Shown here: one piece after another, positions 27,318 to 35,657 of the stretch | How the letters are laid out: each line of letters opens with the position of its first letter | How positions within the stretch are numbered: position 1 is the first letter of the stretch | Source: Pseudodonghicola sp048268305 | GTDB taxonomy: Bacteria; Pseudomonadota; Alphaproteobacteria; Rhodobacterales; Rhodobacteraceae | Length of the DNA: 64,000 bases | Direction of reading: 5' to 3' | Assembly (NCBI RefSeq): GCF_048268305.1 | Contig: NZ_JBLWVT010000006.1 | Coordinates: forward strand, 265,874-329,873 | Notes under the pieces: model-generated | Databases searched by the model: none | The model's input: the letters and a program-made list of their open reading frames with translations, nothing else | What the model was told of the DNA's origin: nothing | Made by a program: the position numbers and the translations under genes

Positions 27318-28281
27318 CAATATTGGCGAATTGATTGCCACCGGTCTTCGGGTCGGGCTTGGACCAGTCGCGCTTGACGCCAAGGAACAGAACGATGGTC
27401 GAGGCCACGAAGATCGACGAATAGGTGCCGACCACCACGCCCCAGGTCATCGCGAAGACGAAGCCGCGGATCACGTCGCCGCCCAAGACGAGAAGCGCGA
27501 TCAGCGCCAGCAGCGTGGTGAGCGAGGTCATCAGCGTCCGGCTCAGGGTTTCGTTGATCGACAGGTTCAGCAATTCGGCCAGCGGCATCTGCTTGTACTT
27601 GCGCAGGTTTTCCCGCACCCGGTCGAATACGACCACGGTATCGTTCAGCGAATAGCCGACGATGGTCAGCAGCGCCGCGATGATCGACAGGTCGAACTTG
27701 ATCTGCAGCTCGGAAAAGATGCCGATGGTGAGCAGCACGTCGTGGATCAGCGCGATCACCGCGCCCATGGCGAATTGCCATTCGAAGCGCAGCCAGATGT
27801 AGATCAGCACCGCCCCGATCGCCAGCGCGACCGCCAAAAACGCGGTCTGGATCAGCTCGCCCGAGACCTTGGGCCCGACGGATTCGACCGAGACGAACTT
27901 GATGTCCGGCGCCACGCCCTTCAGCGCCGCCTCGACCTTTTCGATCATCGCGGCCGAGACCGCCTCTTGCTCGTCCTGCGCCTGGATGCGGATCATCGCC
28001 ACATGCTGATCGGCGCGGAAGTTGGGATCGAAGACTTCGGAGATCAGCACATCGCCCAACCCCAGCGGGTTGAGCGCGTCACGATAGACGCCGACATCCA
28101 CGGCCTGGGGGCTTTCGGTGCGGATGGTCGTGCCGCCCCGGAAGTCGATGCCGTAGTTCAGCCCCTGCATCAGGAAGGAGGCGAGGGCAATCACCATCAT
28201 GGTGCCGGAGAACCCCAGCCACAGCTTCCAGTGCTTGAAAAAGTTGAAGGCGGTATGATCGGGAACCAGTCGCAGTCGCAT
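27310..28281 (-). CDS. secF: Protein translocase subunit SecF
   Basis: Inner-membrane partner of SecD; the complex uses the proton gradient to pull exported proteins on the periplasmic side. 323 residues with six predicted spans. Visible marks are the periplasmic GLNYGIDFRGGTTIRTESP block and the C-terminal VGYSLNDTVVVFDRVRENLR motif with the conserved Asp. The ATG at 28281 lies 1 base beyond the secD stop and gives the standard MRLRLVPDHTAF N-terminus. Confidence 0.97.
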   Translation of the reverse strand: MRLRLVPDHTAFNFFKHWKLWLGFSGTMMVIALASFLMQGLNYGIDFRGGTTIRTESPQAVDVGVYRDALNPLGLGDVLISEVFDPNFRADQHVAMIRIQAQDEQEAVSAAMIEKVEAALKGVAPDIKFVSVESVGPKVSGELIQTAFLAVALAIGAVLIYIWLRFEWQFAMGAVIALIHDVLLTIGIFSELQIKFDLSIIAALLTIVGYSLNDTVVVFDRVRENLRKYKQMPLAELLNLSINETLSRTLMTSLTTLLALIALLVLGGDVIRGFVFAMTWGVVVGTYSSIFVASTIVLFLGVKRDWSKPDPKTGGNQFANIDA

Positions 28282-28282
28282 C

Positions 28283-29944
28283 TTACACCTCGATCGTTTT
28301 GGGCCGGCGGCGATCATACCACGAGGAGATCAGCAGCCGGGTGACGTAGATGGCCGTGAAGACCGAGGTGATCAGCCCCAGCCCCAGCGTGATGGCAAAG
28401 CCACGCACCGGGCCGGAGCCGATGGCGAACAGGATCACGGCGGTGATGAAAGTGGTGATATTGGCGTCGAGAATGGCGCTCAGCGCTTTCTCATAGCCAA
28501 GCTCGATCGCCCGCGCCGGGCCCTTGGCTGTCTTCAGCTCCTCGCGGATACGTTCGAAGATCAGCACATTCGCGTCGACCGCCATGCCGACCGTCAGCAC
28601 GATGCCGGCGATGCCGGGCAACGTCAGGGTCGCCCCCACCAGGGACAGGAACCCGAACAAAAGGGTGACGTTCAGGATCAGTGCGATATTGGCGAAGATG
28701 CCGAACAGCCCATAGGCCGCGGTCATGAAGATCAGCACCCCGGCAAAGGCCACGCCCGTCGCCAGCTTGCCGGCGTCGATGCTGTCCTGGCCGAGTTCCG
28801 GGCCGATGGTGCGTTCTTCGAGGAAATCGAGCCCCGCAGGCAGGGCGCCGGCGCGCAGCAGCACCGCCAGATTGGTGCTTTCCTCGACGGTGAAATTCCC
28901 GGTGATGATGCCCGAACCGCCGGCGATATGGGCCTGGATCACCGGAGCGCTGATCACCTCGTTATCCAGCACGATGGCGAAGGGGCTGCCGATATTGTCG
29001 CGGGTGTAATCGCCGAACTTGCGCGCGCCCGAGGTATTGAAGCGGAAGCTGACCGCCGGACGACCGTTCTGATCGAAGCTCGGCTGTGCGTCCACCAGGT
29101 CCTCGCCGGTGACGACCGGCACGGATTCGATGGTGTAATAGACGCCCTTTTCAGTCTGAGCCGGCACGATCTTGTTGCCGACGCCCGGGGCGGCGTCCGG
29201 ATTGGTGCCACGGCTGACCACCGGGTTGAAGGTCAGTTGCGCCGTGGTGCCGATCACCGCCTTCAGCTCGGCGGCGCTGCCGATGCCCGGCACCTGGATC
29301 AGGATGCGGTCGGTGCCCTGGCGCTGGATGGTGGGTTCACGGGTGCCGACCTCGTCGATGCGGCGGCGGATGATCTCCAGCGACTGGCGCACGGTGCGGT
29401 CGTCGGTGGCAAGCTTTTCGGCCTCCGACAGCTTGACGGTGATCTCGTCGCCCTGGCCCGAGGCCACGATATCGGTCGAGCCGACGCCAGACAGCGACTG
29501 GATCGGCCGCGACAGGCCGCGCACGATCTCCAGCGCCTTGGCCATGCCCTCGGGCTGGCTGATGCGGATCCGCAGCTCGTCATCCGGCGAGGGTTGCAGC
29601 CGGATGGTGCCGACGGCGGCGCGCTCGTTGCGCAGCGCGTCGCGGATTTCCGGCCAGAGCGCCTCCATCCGGGACTTGTAGACATCGGCGACCCGGACCT
29701 CGGCCAGCAGATGGGCGCCGCCCCGCAGGTCGAGCCCGAGGTTGACCAGATCGGAGGGCAGATAGGACGGCCAGCGCGCCGCCTGCGCCTCAAGCTCGGG
29801 GGTGGCGCCGGTCTTCTCGATCGCGGCGCGGGCGTCATTGGCCTGCTCGACCCGGGTATAGAAGGCGTTGGGCAGGGAGAGGATGATGCCGGCTGCGCAG
29901 ACAGCCCAGATCAGCACCCGTTTCCAAAGTTCGAATTGCATCAT
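28283..29944 (-). CDS. secD: Protein translocase subunit SecD
   Basis: Large translocase partner of SecF, 553 residues with the normal layout: one N-terminal span, a long periplasmic P1 region, then five spans. Conserved blocks are LVNLGLDLRGGAHLLAEV, the ERTIGPELGQDSI motif and VGMAVDANVLIFERIREEL with the transmembrane Asp. A second ATG (29941) follows at once, so the start is uncertain by one residue. yajC lies 81 bases upstream and secF follows at once. Confidence 0.97.
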   Translation of the reverse strand: MMQFELWKRVLIWAVCAAGIILSLPNAFYTRVEQANDARAAIEKTGATPELEAQAARWPSYLPSDLVNLGLDLRGGAHLLAEVRVADVYKSRMEALWPEIRDALRNERAAVGTIRLQPSPDDELRIRISQPEGMAKALEIVRGLSRPIQSLSGVGSTDIVASGQGDEITVKLSEAEKLATDDRTVRQSLEIIRRRIDEVGTREPTIQRQGTDRILIQVPGIGSAAELKAVIGTTAQLTFNPVVSRGTNPDAAPGVGNKIVPAQTEKGVYYTIESVPVVTGEDLVDAQPSFDQNGRPAVSFRFNTSGARKFGDYTRDNIGSPFAIVLDNEVISAPVIQAHIAGGSGIITGNFTVEESTNLAVLLRAGALPAGLDFLEERTIGPELGQDSIDAGKLATGVAFAGVLIFMTAAYGLFGIFANIALILNVTLLFGFLSLVGATLTLPGIAGIVLTVGMAVDANVLIFERIREELKTAKGPARAIELGYEKALSAILDANITTFITAVILFAIGSGPVRGFAITLGLGLITSVFTAIYVTRLLISSWYDRRRPKTIEV

Positions 29945-30025
29945 AACCCGGCCTTTTCAGTGGGGTCGAAAAGCAGGATGCGACGAGAGCCGCAAGGCCC
30001 CCGCGCGCACAGGCGATTGCGGCGA

Positions 30026-30310
30026 TTACTTCGCCGGCTCGGTCTTGCTCAGAACCTGGGCGATGGTCGACTTGACCACCCGCACGCGGACGTTCTCGGC
30101 GATCTCAAGCTCGATCTCGCCGTCTTCCTTGACCTTGGAGACCTTGCCGATCATCCCGCCCTGGGTGACGACCTGATCGCCCCGGCGCAGCGCCTCGACC
30201 ATGGCCTGATGCTGTTTGACCTTCTTCTGCTGGGGACGGATCAGCAGCAGATACATGATCGCGAAGATCAGGATGAGCGGGAGAAACTGGGCGATTGCGC
30301 CACCTTGCAT
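30026..30310 (-). CDS. yajC: Preprotein translocase subunit YajC
   Basis: 94-residue single-span membrane protein that associates with SecDF. It starts MQGGAIAQFLPLILIFAIMY, then RPQQKKVKQHQAMVEALRRG and GDQVVTQGGMIGKVSKV, all standard YajC features. It opens the minus-strand run yajC-secD-secF-tauE-like-Mth938-ccmABCDG, so its upstream gap probably holds the promoter for the whole series. Confidence 0.96.
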   Translation of the reverse strand: MQGGAIAQFLPLILIFAIMYLLLIRPQQKKVKQHQAMVEALRRGDQVVTQGGMIGKVSKVKEDGEIELEIAENVRVRVVKSTIAQVLSKTEPAK

Positions 30311-30610
30311 GGGGTGTTCCTTCTAACCGGAAAAGGCGGGGGCCAGCCCCGCGGATTGCCGGGAACCTATGTCGGGAGAGGGTCCATTGCAAGGCGGCGT
30401 ATGTCACTGCTGCGGCGGCGTCACACGACATTTGCGTGAGGCGGGGAAAAGCGGTTGCAATCCGGGGCTTTGGATCGGTTTGCCTCGCCTCCATCGTCTC
30501 GCCAGCCGCCGCCGGACACCGGCACGGGCCTCAGCGCGGCGCCGCCACGAAACGCTTGGTCGCGCCGCCCCGACACGGCATGCTGCGCCGAACCGCAACC
30601 GGAGCGCGAC
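30311..30610. other. Intergenic region between yajC and the pentapeptide gene
   Basis: This 300-base GC-rich gap must hold the start signals of two divergent genes. A GGAGCG site lies just before the 30611 start. No clear sigma70 boxes or long inverted repeats were recognised. The open frames that cross it have no start context and no recognisable protein pattern, so no gene is called. Confidence 0.5.
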
Positions 30611-32122
30611 ATGAGCGATCAGACCACCACCCTGCCGATCCCGCCGGATGTCTTCTGGGCCATCGCCGGGATCGGCGGGCTTGCCCTGCTGACACTGGTG
30701 ATCTTCGGCGCGATGGTCCCCGCCGGCTCCAACTCTGTCGCCCCATTGGAGCGGTTGAAGGACCGGCTGGGGCTCGCCAGCCTGAACTCCGGCCTGTTCC
30801 TGATCGTGCTCACGTTCTGGGGCGCGCTTTTCCTGACCCTCACGGTGGGGCTGATCTGGCTGATCTGGGATCTGATCTGGATGGGCATCCCCGACGATCC
30901 CGGCGGGGTCTGGGGCTTTTCCATCGCCCGCATCGCCGGACTGACGGCCACCCTGGGGGCAGTGGTGGCCCTGCCCTTCACGCTGATCAAGGTGCGGATG
31001 ACTGGAGAACAAACTCGGACGGCACAGGAGGGGTTGATTACTGACCGGATCAACAAGGCGGTTGAGGGGCTGGGGGCGGAAAAAATCATCCATTTCCGCG
31101 GTCGAGTAGTATACTGGAAAAATAAAAATGGCGATCTAGAACTGAGAGACGGATTTACGCAATATTGGGGAGATGGTCCAGATATCAAACACCGTCTTCC
31201 TAGCTACATGCGCGGAATGAGCGAAGACGAAATGGACCAGCACCTACAGTTTGGCGACTGGACAAACATTTCAAAAACCGTACCGAACTTAGAAATCCGC
31301 ATCGGCGCAATCTATGCCTTGGAACGCATCGCGCAGGACAGTGATCGGGACCACGTGCAGGTCATAGAAATCCTCTGCGCGTATATTCGCGAAAATTCAC
31401 CAGCCCAAACGGGAGCTCGAAGCCCACATGAAATTTCCGAAAAATTGGCTGAAGGCACCGAGCACGGACCAGGGCTGAATCCAGAACAGATATACCTTCA
31501 CCCTGACTATCGGGAAGCTAACACCGGAGGCTGGACCCCGCTCGAACTAAACGATGAAACACTCGATCATTGGGCAAGTTCCTTGCCAAGAATCCGACAG
31601 GACATTCAAACCGCCCTGTCAGTTTTGGGACGAAGGCCGGAGAAGGGTATTCAACTGGAACGTAATAGGAATCCAAAGGCCTTTCGCTTGGATTTGTCAC
31701 ATTCGAATCTGCAAAGAGCAAATCTGTCGGACTGCAACTTCACAAACGCTATTTTTATAGGAAGTTGCTTCGAGGGAGCCTATTGTGCCCGAGCTGATTT
31801 CTCCGGCGCTAGCTTCAAGAACTCAAAGCTCTGGGCGACAGTCTTCGAAAACGCTACATTTCGAGAATGCTATTTCCGTGGAAACCCTGGTTTCCTCAAA
31901 ATACTTCTCGAAAATCAAGTTTCAGGCAGCTTGGTGAGAGACACCGACCTAACGGAGCAAAATATTTCAGCGGAGAAACTTCATACAATCCTCTGTGACT
32001 GCAGCGTCAAAAGCACAGAAGAACAAGAACAGCCACATTGGATCACCACGCCGTTGCCTTGGGGAGAACTAAAGAGGCGATGGCATGACTGGGCACGTAG
32101 AAACAACTGTAGCGCCTACTGA
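30611..32122 (+). CDS. Membrane pentapeptide-repeat protein with composition break
   Basis: 503 residues. Three hydrophobic segments (about 17-36, 60-88 and 106-127) are followed by a GEQTRTAQEGLITDRINKAV block, a family module EIRIGAIYALERIAQDSDRD, and pentapeptide repeats at about 358-422 (LSHSNLQRANLSDCNFTNA, then FSGASFKNS). Such proteins form right-handed beta-helices; the function is unknown. The DNA is GC-rich like its neighbours up to codon 158 (about 31085), then turns clearly AT-richer with different codon choice to the stop. This suggests that the C-terminal two thirds was acquired separately. The start MSDQTTTLP is preferred for its ribosome-binding site. Confidence 0.8.
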   Translation: MSDQTTTLPIPPDVFWAIAGIGGLALLTLVIFGAMVPAGSNSVAPLERLKDRLGLASLNSGLFLIVLTFWGALFLTLTVGLIWLIWDLIWMGIPDDPGGVWGFSIARIAGLTATLGAVVALPFTLIKVRMTGEQTRTAQEGLITDRINKAVEGLGAEKIIHFRGRVVYWKNKNGDLELRDGFTQYWGDGPDIKHRLPSYMRGMSEDEMDQHLQFGDWTNISKTVPNLEIRIGAIYALERIAQDSDRDHVQVIEILCAYIRENSPAQTGARSPHEISEKLAEGTEHGPGLNPEQIYLHPDYREANTGGWTPLELNDETLDHWASSLPRIRQDIQTALSVLGRRPEKGIQLERNRNPKAFRLDLSHSNLQRANLSDCNFTNAIFIGSCFEGAYCARADFSGASFKNSKLWATVFENATFRECYFRGNPGFLKILLENQVSGSLVRDTDLTEQNISAEKLHTILCDCSVKSTEEQEQPHWITTPLPWGELKRRWHDWARRNNCSAY

Positions 32123-32244
32123 CGTTCGTTCCCGTTAGATCAACTAAGACTTTGCACTAAGGCGAAGCCAATGCCCCCCTACCCCTCAGGGGCGACATGT
32201 TGCATAAGGCCCCCACGATTCACACCTTCCGAGGGAGCCTCCCC

Positions 32245-33537
32245 ATGCATGACATCCGTGCCATCCGCGAGAACCCGCAGGCCTTTGACGCCGCGCTTGC
32301 ACGCCGGGGAGTCTCGGCCCTCTCGTCGGAACTCCTGACGCTGGACGAGGCGCGGCGCGCCAAGATCCTGGCGGCCGAGACCGCGCAGGCGGATCAGAAC
32401 AAGGCCGCCAAGGCCATCGGCGCCGCCAAGGCCAAGGGCAACGAGGCCGAATTCGAACGGCTGCGCGCCGAGGTGGCCGACAAGAAATCCGAAGTCGCCG
32501 CCATGCAGGCCGAGGCCAAGGAGCTCGACACCCGGCTGACCGAGATGCTGGCCGGCATCCCCAACCTGCCCTATGACGACATCCCCGATGGCGAAGATGA
32601 GGCCGACAATGTGGAAATCCACCGCTGGGGCACGCCGAAGACCTTCGCGTTCAAACCGAAGGAGCATTACGAGCTGTCGGGCGTGATCCCGGGCATGGAT
32701 TTCGAGACCGCCGCGAAACTCTCGGGCGCGCGTTTCGTCGTGCTGAGGGGCGCGGTGGCACGTATCCACCGGGCCTTGGCGCAGTTCATGCTGAACACCC
32801 ATGTCGACGAAAACGGCCTGACCGAGATGAACACCCCGGTTCTGGTCCGCGAAGAGGCGATGTATGGCACCGGCCAATTGCCGAAATTCGGCGAGGACAG
32901 CTATCTGATGCGGGAAGGGCTGTGGCTGATCCCGACTTCGGAGGTGACGCTCACCAATACGGTCGCCGGTGAAATCCTCGACGAGGCCGCCCTGCCCCGT
33001 CGGATGACCTCGCACACGCTCTGCTTCCGCTCGGAAGCCGGCTCCGCCGGCAAGGACACCGCCGGCATGCTGCGCCAGCACCAGTTCGAGAAGGTCGAGA
33101 TGGTGTCGATCACCAAGCCCGACGAGAGCGACGCCGAACAGCAACGCATGCTGCGCTGCGCCGAGGGGATTCTTGAGAAACTGGGCATCCCCTATCGCAC
33201 CATCGTGCTCTGCACCGGCGACATGGGCTTCGGCGCGCGGCGCACCTTCGATATCGAGGCCTGGCTGCCCGGGCAGGACACCTATCGCGAGATTTCCAGT
33301 GTCTCGACCTGCGGCGATTTCCAGGCGCGGCGGATGAACGCGCGGTTCCGCCCCGAGGGCGGCGGCAAGCCCGAGTTCGTGCATACGCTGAACGGCTCGG
33401 GCCTGGCGGTCGGGCGCTGCCTGATCGCGGTGCTGGAGAACGGCCAGAACGAAGACGGCTCGGTCACCCTGCCCGAGGTGCTGGTCCCCTATCTGGGCGG
33501 CAAGCTGACGCTGACCGCCACGGGCGAGCTGGCCTGA
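32245..33537 (+). CDS. serS: Seryl-tRNA synthetase
   Basis: Class II aminoacyl-tRNA synthetase that charges tRNA-Ser. 430 residues: the N-terminal coiled-coil tRNA-binding arm (about 25-105, rich in Lys, Glu and Ala) and the catalytic core with motif 2 in LCFRSEAGSAGKDTAGMLR and motif 3 in LNGSGLAVGRCLIAVLEN. The start MHDIRAIRENPQAFDAAL follows GAGGGAG by about 8 bases and is conserved in appearance. The 120-base leader shows no T-box-like element. Confidence 0.98.
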   Translation: MHDIRAIRENPQAFDAALARRGVSALSSELLTLDEARRAKILAAETAQADQNKAAKAIGAAKAKGNEAEFERLRAEVADKKSEVAAMQAEAKELDTRLTEMLAGIPNLPYDDIPDGEDEADNVEIHRWGTPKTFAFKPKEHYELSGVIPGMDFETAAKLSGARFVVLRGAVARIHRALAQFMLNTHVDENGLTEMNTPVLVREEAMYGTGQLPKFGEDSYLMREGLWLIPTSEVTLTNTVAGEILDEAALPRRMTSHTLCFRSEAGSAGKDTAGMLRQHQFEKVEMVSITKPDESDAEQQRMLRCAEGILEKLGIPYRTIVLCTGDMGFGARRTFDIEAWLPGQDTYREISSVSTCGDFQARRMNARFRPEGGGKPEFVHTLNGSGLAVGRCLIAVLENGQNEDGSVTLPEVLVPYLGGKLTLTATGELA

Positions 33538-33583
33538 TCAACGACGCCGGGCGGCAAACCGTCCGGCGCCGCACCCATATGCG

Positions 33584-34183
33584 TCAGCCCTTGGCCTTGG
33601 CCGCCTTCTTCTCGGCCTTGGCTTCCTTTTCCTTCTTCTTGGCCTTCTTGGCCTTTTTCTTCGCCTTCTTCTCGGCCGCCTCAAAGGCCTTGGCCAGCGC
33701 CTCGGCCTTTTTCAGGGCCTTGGCGGCCTTGGCGCGCACCTTTGCCTTCTTCAGCGCCCCCGGCTCATCCCCGGCCACGATCGTGGCCGGCGGCAATGGC
33801 ACGTCTGGGACTGCGGGCGCCCCAGCCATGGCAGCGGCCGCCGGCTTGGCCCGCTTCTCGGCCTTGCGCAGACTGTCCGATCGCGGCTTGCGCTTGACCG
33901 CTCCGGCGCGACCACGCGCGGCACGAAGCTTGAGACCGGGGGCCGGCGCAACCACATGCGGCTTGCCCGCCTCTGCCTCGGGCGCCGGTGCGCTCTCCAC
34001 CTTGCCGATCAGCGCCTTGGCCGCCTTGATCATGTCTTTCGCCAGGGGAAGGCCAATGCCGTTGATCGCGGCCAGTTCTTCAGGGCGGGCCTTTGCCAGC
34101 GCCTCCACCGACGTATAGCCGTTGCCGGCCAGCACGGCCGCCCGGGCCGGGCCAATCCCGCGTATGTCGGTCAGTTTGCTCAT
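33584..34183 (-). CDS. Helix-hairpin-helix protein with histone H1-like Lys/Ala-rich tail
   Basis: 199 residues. The N-terminal 60 hold paired HhH elements (LTDIRGIGPARAAVLAGNGY and LAAINGIGLPLAKDMIKAAK), a fold that binds DNA without sequence preference. A proline/alanine linker follows. The last 55 residues are almost only Lys, Ala and Glu (ALKKAEALAKAFEAAEKKAK and onward), like eukaryotic H1 or bacterial Hc1-type tails. A nucleoid-associated or DNA-compacting role is likely but unproven. The gene converges with serS. The repetitive tail may vary in length between strains. Confidence 0.8.
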   Translation of the reverse strand: MSKLTDIRGIGPARAAVLAGNGYTSVEALAKARPEELAAINGIGLPLAKDMIKAAKALIGKVESAPAPEAEAGKPHVVAPAPGLKLRAARGRAGAVKRKPRSDSLRKAEKRAKPAAAAMAGAPAVPDVPLPPATIVAGDEPGALKKAKVRAKAAKALKKAEALAKAFEAAEKKAKKKAKKAKKKEKEAKAEKKAAKAKG

Positions 34184-34363
34184 CTATCCTCCTTCCGGGA
34201 TACGAACTCACGCGTCCCGTTCGCGGCTTTGTCCGGCTCCCACCGGCGCCGGACTGACCGGGAGACTAGCGCAGATCCGCCCGGAACATACACAGAAAAG
34301 TAAAAGGGTCATGGCCGTCGGGCAAGACGATGCCGGCCCTGCGGCCACCCCCGCCGGCGGGGC

Positions 34364-35356
34364 TCAGCCCGCCAGCGAGTGACGCTCGCCGCGACGGGCC
34401 TGACGCTTCGGGAAGGGCACCAACCGCTTGCCCTCCTCATCCCAGAGCTTGAGGTTCAGCGCCGCCACCGCCTCGGGAAACTTGATCCGCCGCAGCGTAT
34501 ATTCAGGCGGCAGGTTGTAATGGCAGGCGCGCAGCCGATAGGAGGGAATCCGCGCGTTGAAATGATGAATGTCATGCAGGTTGATGCAACCGACGATCAG
34601 GTCGAAGAACCAGCCGAAATCCAGCGCCGAAGACCCCTGCAGCGCTGCCACTTGCGGATCGAGATCGGGGCGGCGATCCCAATAGGTGTCCTCGAAATTG
34701 TGCTGCAGATAGACCAGGAACACACCGATCATCCCGCCGATCACCGAGAAGGTCAGATAGATACCCAGCCCCTGCCAGCCCGACAGCGCCCAGATCAGCC
34801 CCAGCCAGGCGAAGACGGCGACATTGTGCAAAAGCACGCCGCGCACGCCGTATTTCACCGTGTTGCGCGGCCAGCGATAGCGGATGAAATAGGTGTAGAG
34901 CGAGCCCAGGGGAATCAGCACGAAGGGATTGCGATAGAGCCGGTAAAACAGCCGCTGGCCAAATCCGGCCTGGTTCCACTCCCTCAGGGTCATCGTATAG
35001 ATTTCCCCGGTCTCGCGGTGATCCAGATTGCCGACCCCGGTGTGATGGTCGTTGTGATTCTGCTTCATCACCTGGAAGGGCGAGAAGGTGAAGGGCGACA
35101 GCACCTCGCCCGCCAGTTCGTTCTGCCGACGGGTTTCGAACAGCGAATGATGGCCGCAGTCGTGCTGCAGCACGTAAAGCCGCACCGCGCAAAGCGAATG
35201 CACCAGCCCCGCCGGCAGCATCACATACCACAGGCTGGCATAGGCGATCATCACGTAGAGCGATGAGAAATAGACCGCGAAGGTTCCGAAATAGCTAAGC
35301 GCCGCAAGACGGTTGTCCTGCTTGGCGTATTGGCGGGTGTAGGCGCGAAGATCCAT
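34364..35356 (-). CDS. Membrane fatty acid desaturase
   Basis: 330-residue di-iron membrane enzyme of the acyl-lipid desaturase/hydroxylase family. All three histidine boxes are visible: VLQHDCGHHSLF, MKQNHNDHHTG and INLHDIHHFNARIP. Several hydrophobic pairs fit four transmembrane spans. It would introduce a double bond or hydroxyl into membrane lipid acyl chains, probably for membrane fluidity; the exact substrate is unknown. The start MDLRAYTRQY at 35356 is chosen over upstream in-frame ATGs because the preceding residues are low quality. It is divergent from the RTX genes. Confidence 0.9.
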   Translation of the reverse strand: MDLRAYTRQYAKQDNRLAALSYFGTFAVYFSSLYVMIAYASLWYVMLPAGLVHSLCAVRLYVLQHDCGHHSLFETRRQNELAGEVLSPFTFSPFQVMKQNHNDHHTGVGNLDHRETGEIYTMTLREWNQAGFGQRLFYRLYRNPFVLIPLGSLYTYFIRYRWPRNTVKYGVRGVLLHNVAVFAWLGLIWALSGWQGLGIYLTFSVIGGMIGVFLVYLQHNFEDTYWDRRPDLDPQVAALQGSSALDFGWFFDLIVGCINLHDIHHFNARIPSYRLRACHYNLPPEYTLRRIKFPEAVAALNLKLWDEEGKRLVPFPKRQARRGERHSLAG

Positions 35357-35528
35357 GATCATCCCGTTTCTGCATTGGTCCCGGTTTCTCCCGCAAACTA
35401 ATCGGTTCAGTTGCAGCCCACAACCCATCTTGCTCGTCATGCGCGAAAAGGATGCGGTTCCGCCGCCTTCCCTGCCCAAGACGGGCGCGGCCCGGGTTCG
35501 GAGCGCCGAAGCCTCTCATTCCCCAAAA

Positions 35529-35554
35529 GAACGAATAAAGAACGAATAAAGAAC
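35529..35554. repeat. Short tandem repeat in the desaturase/RTX intergenic gap
   Basis: The 11-base unit GAACGAATAAA occurs twice in full at 35529-35550, then begins a third time (GAAC). It sits in a sharply AT-rich stretch about 105 bases before the first RTX gene. This could be an UP-element-like promoter part or a regulator site; no function can be assigned. Confidence 0.6.
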
Positions 35555-35657
35555 ACCTCTAATCTGAAAATCTAAAAAACAACCTTAAGATATATGTTAA
35601 CCGACGGGGATCATCCCTGAGGAGAACATTCACCGCGCTTATCGCAGGAGCATCCCG

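Noticed and set aside
30295..31044. Alternative plus-strand frame over the yajC gap and the pentapeptide gene start
   Set aside because: It runs in a different frame from the three clear membrane spans and has no recognisable features.
33546..33571. Intrinsic terminator for serS (GCCGGGCGG/CCGTCCGGC)
   Set aside because: A hairpin can form but no T run follows, so it was not called as a terminator.
34190..34260. Possible tRNA-like stretch near GGGATACGAACTCACGCGTCC
   Set aside because: No cloverleaf can be drawn; only a chance TTC-loop-like word.
35529..35554. Start of a CRISPR array or iteron origin
   Set aside because: Only two full 11-base units without spacers, and no cas or rep gene.
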